DNA from: Sulfurospirillum sp.
GTDB taxonomy: Bacteria; Campylobacterota; Campylobacteria; Campylobacterales; Arcobacteraceae
Direction: 5' to 3'
Assembly (NCBI GenBank): GCA_030491005.1
Contig: JAKZMJ010000026.1
Span: 1 to 64,000 of the forward strand
DNA: 64,000 nt
Shown here piece after piece: positions 18,501 to 24,908 of the stretch. A program made the position numbers and the translations under genes. Each line of letters starts with the position of its first letter. The first letter of the stretch is position 1. Below the pieces are notes generated by a model. It did not search any database and had not been told where the DNA came from. It saw only the letters and a program-made list of their open reading frames with translations.

Positions 18501-20965
18501 CTGAGAGTATTAATTCTCGTGCAATAAAATTAATACCAAAATGTGATGAAGTTATCAATCCTTTATTTAAAATTGGCTTAGGTAAAAAGTCATACATAAC
18601 TTGTGCGAAATGGAGCAGTGAAAACATAACTTCTAATTTTGATTTAATAAAAGAAGATAAATATTATTGGATGGTACCAAAAGCTAATGACAATGGAAAT
18701 TACCAAAAAATAAAATTTCGTTTAGTAAATAACTCCAGTTTAGGGTGGGCTAGACAATACAAAACTATAGAATATGAAGATATAAATATAAGCCAAGGAC
18801 TACCTACATATTGGATAAATAGATATGACTTAAGCTTAAGTAATGGAGACTTTGACGATGACGGTATTAGTGATAATGATGAATTTAAAAACGGTACAAA
18901 CCCAAGAGTTAAAAATATATCAAAACCAAACATAGCTTCTGTTTTACCAGCAAAAAACTTAACTGTAGGAGCATTAATAGCACCTATATCGTTTACAAAT
19001 ACAGGAGGAGCTATAATATCTTGTCTAAGTAGTCAAGCATTACCAACAGGGCTAAGTATATCTGATACTTGTGTTATATCAGGCACACCAACGACAGAGC
19101 AAAGTGCAAAAACCTATAGCATTACTGCAAGTAATGAAAAAGGAAGCTCTACAGCTAGTATTAGCTTAGAAATTACTGCACAAGCTATCACAGCTGTACC
19201 CACAAACCTAAGTGCAGTTTCAGGTAATGGGCAAGTAAGCTTATCTTGGAATGCTGTAAGTGGTGCTACTTATAACTTGTATTATGGAACTAACACTATT
19301 ACAGATATAAGCTTAGCAAGTCTTTCAAAAGTACCAAATATAAGCACAAATACTAAGACAATTACAAACTTAACAAACGATACAAAGTATTATTTTGTAA
19401 TAACAGCAGTAAAAGATAGTATAGAAAGTGTAAAAAGCAATGAAGTAAATGCAAGTCCAAGCCTAAAAGTAGTAAAAGACATATGTAAAGTAGACAAATC
19501 AGAACACGGCTTAGCTAGTATGTTATTTGACCTAGATGAAACAACAGCCTCTTATGATAACCCTGGATATGTAAAAGGCTCATATCTATTTGCACCTTAT
19601 GCACACCTAATAACAGGTATGCAAGCTCATGCAGGTATAGACTTTAGAACAAAAGATGGTGCAAATGCGGGACGCCATAAAGTATATTCTTTAAGTAGTG
19701 GAGAAGTAGTAAAAGCTGAAAACGGTACAAACTATGGAGCTGTAGGAATAAAAACTACGAATAAAGAAAATGAAAATATAGTTATATTCTATTCACACCT
19801 AGACTCAACAACTTTAAGTGTAGGTGATGAGGTAGAAATAGGGACTCTTATAGGCTTAAGTGGTAAGAAAGGCACAAAAGCACCTCACTTGCACTTAGAA
19901 TATAGAGTAAATTATACTAGCAATTTTATGCTAGGAGCTAAAAGTTGTACTAATGATGATTGTTCAATAGCAGAGATTAAAACACTCACAAACGACCCCA
20001 TAGAACTATTGTCTTTAACTTGTACACAAGCTATCACAGCTGTACCCACAAACCTAAGTGCAGTTTCAAGCGATGGGCAAGTAAGCCTATCTTGGAATGC
20101 TGTAAGTGGAGCTACATATAACTTATATTATGGAACTAACACTATTACAGATATAAGCTCATCAAGTCTTACAAAAATATCAACTATAAGTACAAATACT
20201 AAGACAATTACAAACTTAACAAACGATACAAAGTATTATTTTGTAATAACAGCAGTAAAAGATAATATAGAAAGCCTAAAAAGCACACAAGTAAACTCTA
20301 TACCAAAAGCTGTAGTAGTTAGCCCTAGTAATTCTAAGCTAAATGATACAGGAATTACTTGGGGAGGAGTGTATCCAAAAGGAAATAATAGAACTTGTAC
20401 AAGTAACATATCTGCTCCACAAGACTGCCATACAGGAAGAGATAAATCAGGAAGTACTGGCTTTGATTTTACAAGATTAGACTCTAATGGTTCTACTCAT
20501 AGTGGCAGTGCTTATTCTACAAGTCCTTGGTCTTGTGTAAGAGATAATGTCACAGGATTAGTATGGGAAGTTAAAACAAACGACGGAACTATTCACGATA
20601 AAGACAAGACTTATAAATGGGGAGGAATAAGTGCCATAGGTAAAAACCATGCAAGTAAAGAAGGTACATATTATAACGACTGGAATTCTTTAGTAAATGG
20701 AGCAAAGAATGCTAGCCTTTGTGGCTTTAATGACTGGAGAGTCCCAAAGAAAGAAGAGCTAAGAAGCATAGTGCATTATGGTAGACATAATCCGTCTATT
20801 GATACAGCATATTTTCCAAATACTGTTTCCTCATCTTTTTGGTCTAGCTCGCCTAATTCTTACAATTCTAACGTTTCGTGGTATGTCTTCTTCGGCTATG
20901 GCTACGATAGCTACAACTATCGGAACGATGGTAGAGCGGTTCGTTTAGTGCGGGGAGGAGAGTGA
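15524..20965 (+). CDS. DGR target protein 1: giant surface lipoprotein with M23, FN3 and variable DUF1566 domains
   Basis: A 1813-residue predicted surface lipoprotein. A signal sequence around residues 34-60 ends in the lipobox FIAC and is followed by a Gly/Ser linker. Much of residues 60-1100 is unrecognised. Then follow an Asp-rich calcium-type repeat (about 1104-1127), a putative-Ig (He_PIG-like) domain (about 1136-1221), FN3-like repeat 1 (about 1222-1312), a LytM/M23 domain with His1369, Asp1373 and HxH 1455-1457, FN3-like repeat 2 (about 1502-1594), and a C-terminal DUF1566/C-type-lectin-like domain (about 1673-1813). The last 44 residues are DGR variable region VR1. The start at 15524 has an AGGAA site, but a C9 tract at codons 7-10 and a second Met at residue 34 (15623), just before the signal peptide, make the N-terminus uncertain. 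Ligand unknown. Confidence 0.9.
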   Translation: MSKLSFTPPHNDTVETHSKKSRLDFKSNSKPNFMYNLKSKLKAKLRLSLLSLFSLVFIACGGGGGGSSGSVASSTKSDTSIHDSAVQGLDYILKSKNIITQEGVTKAGGIFAYASSDESVTFKLATLDLGTFDFHKMKADKKILVGEVLGLERTNTTNKELIKILRVLQTLDDNSDEDIIHINNDIKDSIKEYMPNTTSIKDLDIEKLRELVKKVSTKDLISELLAVNHYQKTINDLDTSSTIKLVSAKLVGASSMSTSKATAEWIDAIGDKLTYDVHISTTDNFIPSRANFKLNTSKNFSHIDGLTKDTRYYIAIVSKSASSKVTSNYLSFSTASYDPVLKANINIHESTSVLTNDSATIESNIKEDDFIFSTKNNAQYLKKVSTVTAGANGSSSATVKKATLRDVYDDISFSTTIKMQEVTSKQAISSKTSSKISALSVKSRNNIQNHQYKWGSGLSMSSSNFANTSKPAKHTNNTQSSQAVKVNQSEDEEESDTASYFKSSIGSGYATSVGESINLAIKIENLGERKNYEFDGTSEDSDAKIAINKKLCEANNGTFWDDGNFAFNDDSECRNMPVTLCKIEASLKIKSFPKGASKSNLPYIKVDNNIPYIKWSPISSNVDSKQGDPYIGNILIDTTAGIFCGRSNQSQRNGKEKLFRGIEPKINLNGIEFLATNPLPNGAIALNDSEKNVIFDKNGFKISNTFVADFTPEIEFNFIVKRGSLQKGEANIKSTLKLRDVLEVSIEKEGKYTFNPKPIYTKQFTKVFPAGPVPVVVIGRLRLMAVAEVEASGKLEASLDLSSTLDMNVDIHYNTSTKKWEVNTGKDLTYDIKAGGKGDALATVTIRIIPSFELSVYDLVAAHTVLEPYIYSTLGIQGEINAQLKGNLNDSQVITDASIQFTKLEAGAGMDFKVYVGAAFDVSDSFVTLAWPEDAVFASSKLPSINTSFMNSAIVKEYYEATKTYNTYHIIPKTRIVGIPDISVNFDASATPPESINSRAIKLIPKCDEVINPLFKIGLGKKSYITCAKWSSENITSNFDLIKEDKYYWMVPKANDNGNYQKIKFRLVNNSSLGWARQYKTIEYEDINISQGLPTYWINRYDLSLSNGDFDDDGISDNDEFKNGTNPRVKNISKPNIASVLPAKNLTVGALIAPISFTNTGGAIISCLSSQALPTGLSISDTCVISGTPTTEQSAKTYSITASNEKGSSTASISLEITAQAITAVPTNLSAVSGNGQVSLSWNAVSGATYNLYYGTNTITDISLASLSKVPNISTNTKTITNLTNDTKYYFVITAVKDSIESVKSNEVNASPSLKVVKDICKVDKSEHGLASMLFDLDETTASYDNPGYVKGSYLFAPYAHLITGMQAHAGIDFRTKDGANAGRHKVYSLSSGEVVKAENGTNYGAVGIKTTNKENENIVIFYSHLDSTTLSVGDEVEIGTLIGLSGKKGTKAPHLHLEYRVNYTSNFMLGAKSCTNDDCSIAEIKTLTNDPIELLSLTCTQAITAVPTNLSAVSSDGQVSLSWNAVSGATYNLYYGTNTITDISSSSLTKISTISTNTKTITNLTNDTKYYFVITAVKDNIESLKSTQVNSIPKAVVVSPSNSKLNDTGITWGGVYPKGNNRTCTSNISAPQDCHTGRDKSGSTGFDFTRLDSNGSTHSGSAYSTSPWSCVRDNVTGLVWEVKTNDGTIHDKDKTYKWGGISAIGKNHASKEGTYYNDWNSLVNGAKNASLCGFNDWRVPKKEELRSIVHYGRHNPSIDTAYFPNTVSSSFWSSSPNSYNSNVSWYVFFGYGYDSYNYRNDGRAVRLVRGGE
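15543..15551 (+). repeat. C9 homopolymer tract inside the target 1 reading frame
   Basis: Nine consecutive C residues lie 19 bases after the first base of the start codon, encoding Thr-Pro-Pro-His. It is the only G/C homopolymer of this length noticed in this very AT-rich window. Gain or loss of one or two C would frameshift the 1813-residue protein unless translation restarts at 15623. Poly-C/G tracts of this size are the usual phase-variation switch in Campylobacterota. Confidence 0.85.
20833..20963 (+). repeat. DGR variable region 1 (VR1)
   Basis: 131 nt co-linear with TR 21657-21787 without gaps. Between the shared 5' part (ATCTTTTTGGTCTAGC) and the invariant 28-nt 3' end (20936-20963), 16 of 37 TR adenines are replaced in VR1 (to T or G) and no other base is changed. 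The only non-adenine difference in the aligned segment is two bases further 5' (TR GGG, VR TCG). The changes turn AAC/AAT codons of the template into Tyr, Phe, Gly, Ser, Val and Asp codons. This is the hallmark of adenine-specific mutagenic retrohoming. Confidence 0.97.
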
Positions 20966-20967
20966 TT

Positions 20968-21000
20968 TAAGGCTTTAGCCTTAAGTTCTTTTTTATTTTG
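20968..21000 (+). terminator. Hairpin downstream of VR1 (terminator and possible DGR cruciform)
   Basis: TTAAGGC-TTTA-GCCTTAA, a 7-bp stem with a 4-nt loop, starts directly after the target 1 stop codon and is followed by GTTC and a T-run. The same hairpin and T-run follow VR2 but not the TR. In the Bordetella phage DGR a short hairpin just downstream of the VR promotes homing, so this could have that role as well as, or instead of, termination. Confidence 0.7.
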
Positions 21001-21009
21001 CTCTTTTGT

Positions 21010-21050
21010 TTTTAAGCCTTTAAGCATAGGCTTAAAAGTCGATTTTTTTT
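21010..21050 (+). terminator. Strong intrinsic terminator between target 1 and avd
   Basis: TTTTAAGCCT (21010-21019) pairs with AGGCTTAAAA (21028-21037) around an 8-nt loop, followed by GTCGA and eight T residues. It should separate target 1 transcription from avd. A degenerate version of this block appears downstream of VR2 near 24090-24125, suggesting the two VR 3' flanks share ancestry. Confidence 0.7.
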
Positions 21051-21131
21051 AAAACGAAGAGTAGGAATATAAAAAAAAGAATTAAGTAAAATATAAAGAA
21101 AGATAAACAATAAATAAAAAGGATAAAAGAG

Positions 21132-21506
21132 ATGTCATATCATAAAAAGTTCCCTATTTATAACGACACTATGTCTTTAGTGTTACTAATAGAAAAAATA
21201 GTTAGCACCTTTCCAAGGTATCATAAATATGCCTTGGGTACAAAGATACGAACTGATGCCTATGATATCTTAGATGCCATAACTTTTAGCCTTAATAATA
21301 AAGAAAGTAGAATACAAAGTATACAAAAAGCTCACAGAATAAGTGAGACTTTGAAAAACAAAATAAGCCTTGCAAAAAGCATCACAAATCTTAGCTTTAA
21401 AGCTTTTGATGAAATAGCAAGGCTTTTAATAAAAATATCCAGCCAATGTAAGGCTTGGATGAAACACCTAGAAAAACAACGCTTGAATGAAAATAATTAT
21501 GCCTAA
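21132..21506 (+). CDS. avd: DGR accessory variability determinant (Avd-like)
   Basis: A 124-residue, mostly helical, basic protein placed between the target gene and the TR, as avd is in the Bordetella phage element. The pattern (long amphipathic helices with LLIEKIVSTFPRYHKYALG at the start) matches the S23/Avd four-helix-bundle family. In known DGRs, Avd forms a pentamer that binds the reverse transcriptase and the TR RNA and is required for cDNA synthesis. An AAGGAT site precedes the ATG. The call rests on position and family pattern together. Confidence 0.85.
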   Translation: MSYHKKFPIYNDTMSLVLLIEKIVSTFPRYHKYALGTKIRTDAYDILDAITFSLNNKESRIQSIQKAHRISETLKNKISLAKSITNLSFKAFDEIARLLIKISSQCKAWMKHLEKQRLNENNYA

Positions 21507-21653
21507 TTATTCTCAGTATGCGATTATCACTCTGAGACTTGATTACCACTTTAATATATTATTTAATACATTATTTGGTTTAAAACAGCGATTAAACTAC
21601 CAAAGAAATATTCTATGGATGTTTGAAAGTATAAAAAATATCAAGAAAATTAT

Positions 21654-21787
21654 CAGATCTTTTTGGTCTAGCGGGCCTAATTCTAACAATTCTAACAATT
21701 CGTGGAATGTCAACTTCAACAATGGCAACGATAACAACAACAATCGGAACAATGATAAAGCGGTTCGTTTAGTGCGGGGAGGAGAGT
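21654..21787 (+). repeat. DGR template repeat (TR)
   Basis: This 134-nt segment lies between avd and the reverse transcriptase gene and is near-identical to the 3' ends of both target genes except at adenines. It is strongly enriched in AAC/AAT triplets in the reading frame used by the VRs, which is the template design that gives maximal amino-acid diversity when A is randomised. Its 3' 28 nt (21760-21787) match both VRs exactly, then TR has A where both VRs have G. Its last bases (GGAGGAG, 21778-21784) also form the Shine-Dalgarno of the reverse transcriptase gene. Confidence 0.97.
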
Positions 21788-21790
21788 AAT

Positions 21791-23278
21791 ATGAAAGTAG
21801 CAAGTAAAGATATCTATAAAGCATATCAAAAGTGCCACAAGGGCAAAAAAGGGACACTAAAAGCACAAGTATATTCTGCAAAACTATTAGATAACATTCT
21901 TGCTACAACTATACAATTAAATACAAATACCTATAAAGCAAAAGCCTATAGTACATTTATAGCAAAAAACGGCTCAAAACCAAGAGAGATATTCGCAGCA
22001 AACTTTAAAGATAGAGTAGTCCATCACTTTATAGTACCCCACTTAGAAAAACTAATATCTCATAAGTTCATACATAGTAGCTGTGCTAATCAAAAAGGAA
22101 AAGGAACGCACTTCGGAGTAGATATCTTACAAAAGATGATGAGAGTATCTGTGAATAAAGATAAACAAACTTATTATTTACAATTAGATATATTTAACTT
22201 TTTCTATAGTATTAATAAAAATATATTATTGGCTGTATTAAAAGCACACTTCAAAATAGCTGTTAAAAACAAACAAATCAATGAGCAAAGAGTGCATGAG
22301 TATTATGAACTATGTCAAGCTATTTTAATAAAACCAAAAGCAGACAACAAGCTAAATAAAGAACAGCTAAATAACATAGCAGAACATAAGCAACTAAGAA
22401 AGCTAAAAGAGCATATAGGCTTACCAATAGGGAACCTAAGCTCACAGTTTTTTGCAAATGTTTACCTTCATGAGCTAGACTGCTTCATCAAGCATACGCT
22501 AAAGATAAAGCCTTATGTGCGCTTTGTTGATGACTTTGTGATACTTCATCATGATAAAGAACAGTTAAAATCTTGGCAAAAACAAATCGAAGTTTTTCTA
22601 AAAGATAAGCTAGACCTAAGGCTTAAAGATGAAAAAATCTTAAAGCCTATTTCAAGTGGGGTTGATTTCTTGGGTTATATTACCTACCCTTATCATAAAT
22701 TAGTACGAAAAAGAGTCGTGCATAACTTTTATGTAAAACTAAAGCTATGGTATGAGGAAAATACTTCTATACAAAATGCTAGAGTTTTGTTCGATTTAGA
22801 CTCTGTCAATTTAAACAAACTCAATGCTTTGTTTTTTTCATACCTTGGGCATATACAACACGCAAAGTCTTATAAAATCATCTCAAATAAATTTAGACAA
22901 TTTCCTTATTTGAAATTGTTCTTTTATTTAAAAGATGACAAATATCAAAGCACAGCTTATAATAAACATGCCTCTAAGTTCTCCCATCAGAGATACTTCT
23001 TTAATACTATATTTAAAAACTTTAGTATTTTAATACAAAAAGGAACTTGCTTTTTAGTAAGCACTTATAGCATACATGACAATAAAAGGTACCATATAAA
23101 AGAAGAATTTACGCTAAACAAACTAGATGAGACTTTTCAAAACTTACAAAATGACAATCAAAGTTATATATATGTAAGTGAACAAGGTTTTGTTCACAAT
23201 GCTTTAAAACAAAGAAAATTAAGATATATCTTTATATCAAATCACATACATCATAATACAAAGGAATATATATGTTAA
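21791..23278 (+). CDS. DGR reverse transcriptase
   Basis: A 495-residue reverse transcriptase. The palm motif A is LQLDIFNFF (Asp133). The DGR-specific motif 4 is LPIGNLSSQF (residues 211-220), where other RTs have QGxxxSP. The catalytic pair is in RFVDDFV (Asp247-Asp248), then a thumb with GVDFLGY. These signatures identify DGR RTs, which copy TR RNA into adenine-mutagenised cDNA. Typical DGR RTs have about 300-400 residues; here residues about 330-495 form an extra, unassigned basic C-terminal region. The ATG follows the TR by three bases and the stop overlaps the target 2 start by seven bases, so RT and target 2 are translationally coupled. Confidence 0.96.
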   Translation: MKVASKDIYKAYQKCHKGKKGTLKAQVYSAKLLDNILATTIQLNTNTYKAKAYSTFIAKNGSKPREIFAANFKDRVVHHFIVPHLEKLISHKFIHSSCANQKGKGTHFGVDILQKMMRVSVNKDKQTYYLQLDIFNFFYSINKNILLAVLKAHFKIAVKNKQINEQRVHEYYELCQAILIKPKADNKLNKEQLNNIAEHKQLRKLKEHIGLPIGNLSSQFFANVYLHELDCFIKHTLKIKPYVRFVDDFVILHHDKEQLKSWQKQIEVFLKDKLDLRLKDEKILKPISSGVDFLGYITYPYHKLVRKRVVHNFYVKLKLWYEENTSIQNARVLFDLDSVNLNKLNALFFSYLGHIQHAKSYKIISNKFRQFPYLKLFFYLKDDKYQSTAYNKHASKFSHQRYFFNTIFKNFSILIQKGTCFLVSTYSIHDNKRYHIKEEFTLNKLDETFQNLQNDNQSYIYVSEQGFVHNALKQRKLRYIFISNHIHHNTKEYIC

Positions 23279-23811
23279 ACATCAAAAAACTATCTTTAGT
23301 CTTACTTGCTACTTTTAGCCTTGGCTTTAACTGCATGCTTTATGCCCAAACTTGTAAATCTTATATAACAGATGAATGGCAAGACAGTAGGTATACAGAC
23401 CACAGTAATGGTATAATAAGTGATAACAATACTAAACTTATATGGAAAAAATGTAGCCAAGGGCAGACCTTTAGTGGTGGAACTTGTACAGGAAGTGCCA
23501 TAACTATGAACTGGAAAGAAGCACTAGTAAGTGCAAAAACTATAAATGATGCTAGTGGCTTTGCAACTTACAATGACTGGAGAGTACCAAATATAAAAGA
23601 ACTTAGCTCCTTGGTATCTCTTAGGTGCCATAGTCCAAGTATCAATGCAAGTGTGTTTCCAAATACTCCTTCCAGATCTTTTTGGTCTAGCTCGCCTTAT
23701 TCTTATTATAATCCTGGCATTTCGTGGAATGTCTACTTCGACGATGGCGACGTTTACGGCAACAATCGGAACAATGATGAAGCGGTTCGTTTAGTGCGGG
23801 GAGGAGAGTGA
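23272..23811 (+). CDS. DGR target protein 2: exported DUF1566 variable protein
   Basis: A 179-residue protein with an N-terminal hydrophobic signal sequence (about residues 5-25, ending MLYAQ, a likely signal peptidase I site). It is followed by a single DUF1566/Lcl C-type-lectin-like domain containing NDWRVPNIKELSSL and ending in FWSSSP...AVRLVRGGE. The last ~46 residues are VR2, so the protein displays a diversified surface on a compact secreted or periplasmic domain without the large scaffold of target 1. The start lies inside the last seven bases of the RT gene. Its binding partner is unknown. Confidence 0.93.
   Translation: MLNIKKLSLVLLATFSLGFNCMLYAQTCKSYITDEWQDSRYTDHSNGIISDNNTKLIWKKCSQGQTFSGGTCTGSAITMNWKEALVSAKTINDASGFATYNDWRVPNIKELSSLVSLRCHSPSINASVFPNTPSRSFWSSSPYSYYNPGISWNVYFDDGDVYGNNRNNDEAVRLVRGGE
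23673..23809 (+). repeat. DGR variable region 2 (VR2)
   Basis: 137 nt aligned to TR 21654-21787, with one extra codon and a few non-adenine differences in the 5' third (TR block 21678-21698). In the last 22 codons before the invariant 3' end, 10 positions differ, all at TR adenines. The 5' start (CAGATCTTTTTGGTCTAGC) and the 28-nt 3' end are identical to the TR. It shares TCG with VR1 where the TR has GGG, marking the 5' limit of information transfer. Confidence 0.95.
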
Positions 23812-23842
23812 TTTAAGGCTTTAGCCTTAAGTTCTTTTTTAT
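23812..23842 (+). terminator. Hairpin downstream of VR2 (terminator and possible DGR cruciform)
   Basis: TTAAGGC-TTTA-GCCTTAA plus GTTCTTTTTTATTTT follows the target 2 stop and is identical to the element after VR1. It is a likely intrinsic terminator for the avd-RT-target 2 transcript and a candidate homing hairpin. Confidence 0.7.
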
Positions 23843-24215
23843 TTTTGCTCTTTTTTCTTTGGGTTTTTTGGGTTTTGGTTTAAGCTTTTGGTTTAAGCTT
23901 TTGGTTTAAGCTTTTTAGGTCTATATTACTGCTCTTAGTTTAAGATTTGTTTGGTTTTTTTTTATGGTTTATTTGAAGGTTTTTTTTAAGATTTTTTTAA
24001 GATTTTTTTTTAAGGTTTTTTTGAAGTCTTTTTGAAGTCTTTTTGAAGTCTTTTTGAAGTCTTTTTGTGAGTCTTTTTGTTCTTTAGCTTTTAAATTTAG
24101 ACTTAAAAGATGGATTTTTTTTAGATGAAAGAGTGTAAAATAATTTTATATATCATTTAGTTTTAAGTGACTTTGTCTTATGTATTTAAATCTTTACTTC
24201 TAATTATATTCTTGT
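23843..24215. repeat. T-rich intergenic region with short tandem repeats
   Basis: No gene is seen. It holds three perfect copies of the 13-mer TTTTGGTTTAAGC (23873-23911), T-rich runs with AAGA interruptions (about 23950-24015), and four perfect copies of the 11-mer GAAGTCTTTTT (24023-24066) followed by a degenerate fifth. A degenerate terminator-like block (about 24085-24125) resembles the one after VR1. The repeats have no spacers and look like replication-slippage products. Confidence 0.75.
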
Positions 24216-24221
24216 TATAAT
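24214..24221 (+). promoter_or_regulatory. Extended -10 promoter of array copy 1
   Basis: TG-T-TATAAT (TATAAT at 24216-24221) lies about 25 nt before the first ATG of the tandem array. The same motif is repeated in each 54-bp gap of the array. Confidence 0.5.
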
Positions 24222-24245
24222 ATAATCAAACTATAAAAAGAGTAA

Positions 24246-24854
24246 ATGATGATAACAAAAGAAGATTTAACACAAGCGATATTAGATATGGGAAATAGAT
24301 TAGAAAAATCTAACAATGAATTAAATATATCTCATAATAAACTAGCAGAATCTCAAGCAAAAACAGATGAACAGATGAAAAAAACAGATGAACAGATGAA
24401 ACAAACAGATGAACAGATGAAAAAAACAGATGCCAGATTAGATAGAGTAGCTAAACTAGTAGGCAATATATCTAATAATCAAGGAGATATAGCAGAAGAG
24501 TTTTTTTGGAATACAATATCTTCAAGTCCTATATTAAATGGTATAAAATATGATTCTTCACATAAAAATGCACATAAAAGAATAGGTGATACAGAAGATG
24601 AATATGATATCTTAATGGTAAATGGAAAAGATATAGCTATTATAGAAGTGAAATATAAAGCACATACGAAAGATATAAAAAGACTCATCAATGAAAAGTA
24701 TACAAACTTTAAAAAACTATATTTAGAATATAAGAATTATCATCATCACTTAGCCTTGGCTAGTTTTAATATCAATGATGATGTAAAAAAAATGGCTAAA
24801 GAAAATAATGTTTTATTATTACAAAGAAAAGGCGACTTAATAGAAACTATCTAA
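24246..24854 (+). CDS. Tandem array copy 1: coiled-coil PD-(D/E)XK-like protein
   Basis: A 202-residue protein. The N-terminal part (about 20-75) is a coiled coil with a seven-residue repeat TDEQMKK (three copies, one as TDEQMKQ). The C-terminal part has a PD-(D/E)XK-like core: Glu in GDIAEEFF, Asp in DEYDILMVNGKD, then the IEVKY strand supplying E-x-K, as in Holliday-resolvase-like and restriction-type nucleases. This copy has the type A central block (FWNTISSSPILNG...KNAHKRIG). It resembles DUF3782-like proteins, but no activity has been shown from sequence. It is the first of seven head-to-tail copies with 54-bp gaps. Confidence 0.8.
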   Translation: MMITKEDLTQAILDMGNRLEKSNNELNISHNKLAESQAKTDEQMKKTDEQMKQTDEQMKKTDARLDRVAKLVGNISNNQGDIAEEFFWNTISSSPILNGIKYDSSHKNAHKRIGDTEDEYDILMVNGKDIAIIEVKYKAHTKDIKRLINEKYTNFKKLYLEYKNYHHHLALASFNINDDVKKMAKENNVLLLQRKGDLIETI

Positions 24855-24872
24855 ATCTTTATTTTTAAGATA

Positions 24873-24881
24873 TGTTATAAT
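24873..24881 (+). promoter_or_regulatory. Repeated extended -10 promoter in the array gaps
   Basis: Each 54-bp gap carries the same TATGTTATAATGTACTAT segment with TGT-TATAAT (here TATAAT at 24876-24881, next at 25518-25523, and so on) and an AAAGG ribosome-binding site five bases before ATGATG. Every copy therefore appears to carry its own promoter and start signals. Confidence 0.55.
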
Positions 24882-24908
24882 GTACTATTAGAGTATACAA
24901 AGGTATAA

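Noticed and set aside
21487-21789. A 100-codon reading frame covering the TR as a protein-coding gene
   Set aside because: It starts inside avd, has no ribosome-binding site of its own, its first half matches nothing, and the second half is explained by the TR.
24023-24078. 11-bp repeats as a CRISPR array
   Set aside because: Units are too short, directly adjacent, without spacers, and no cas gene is present.
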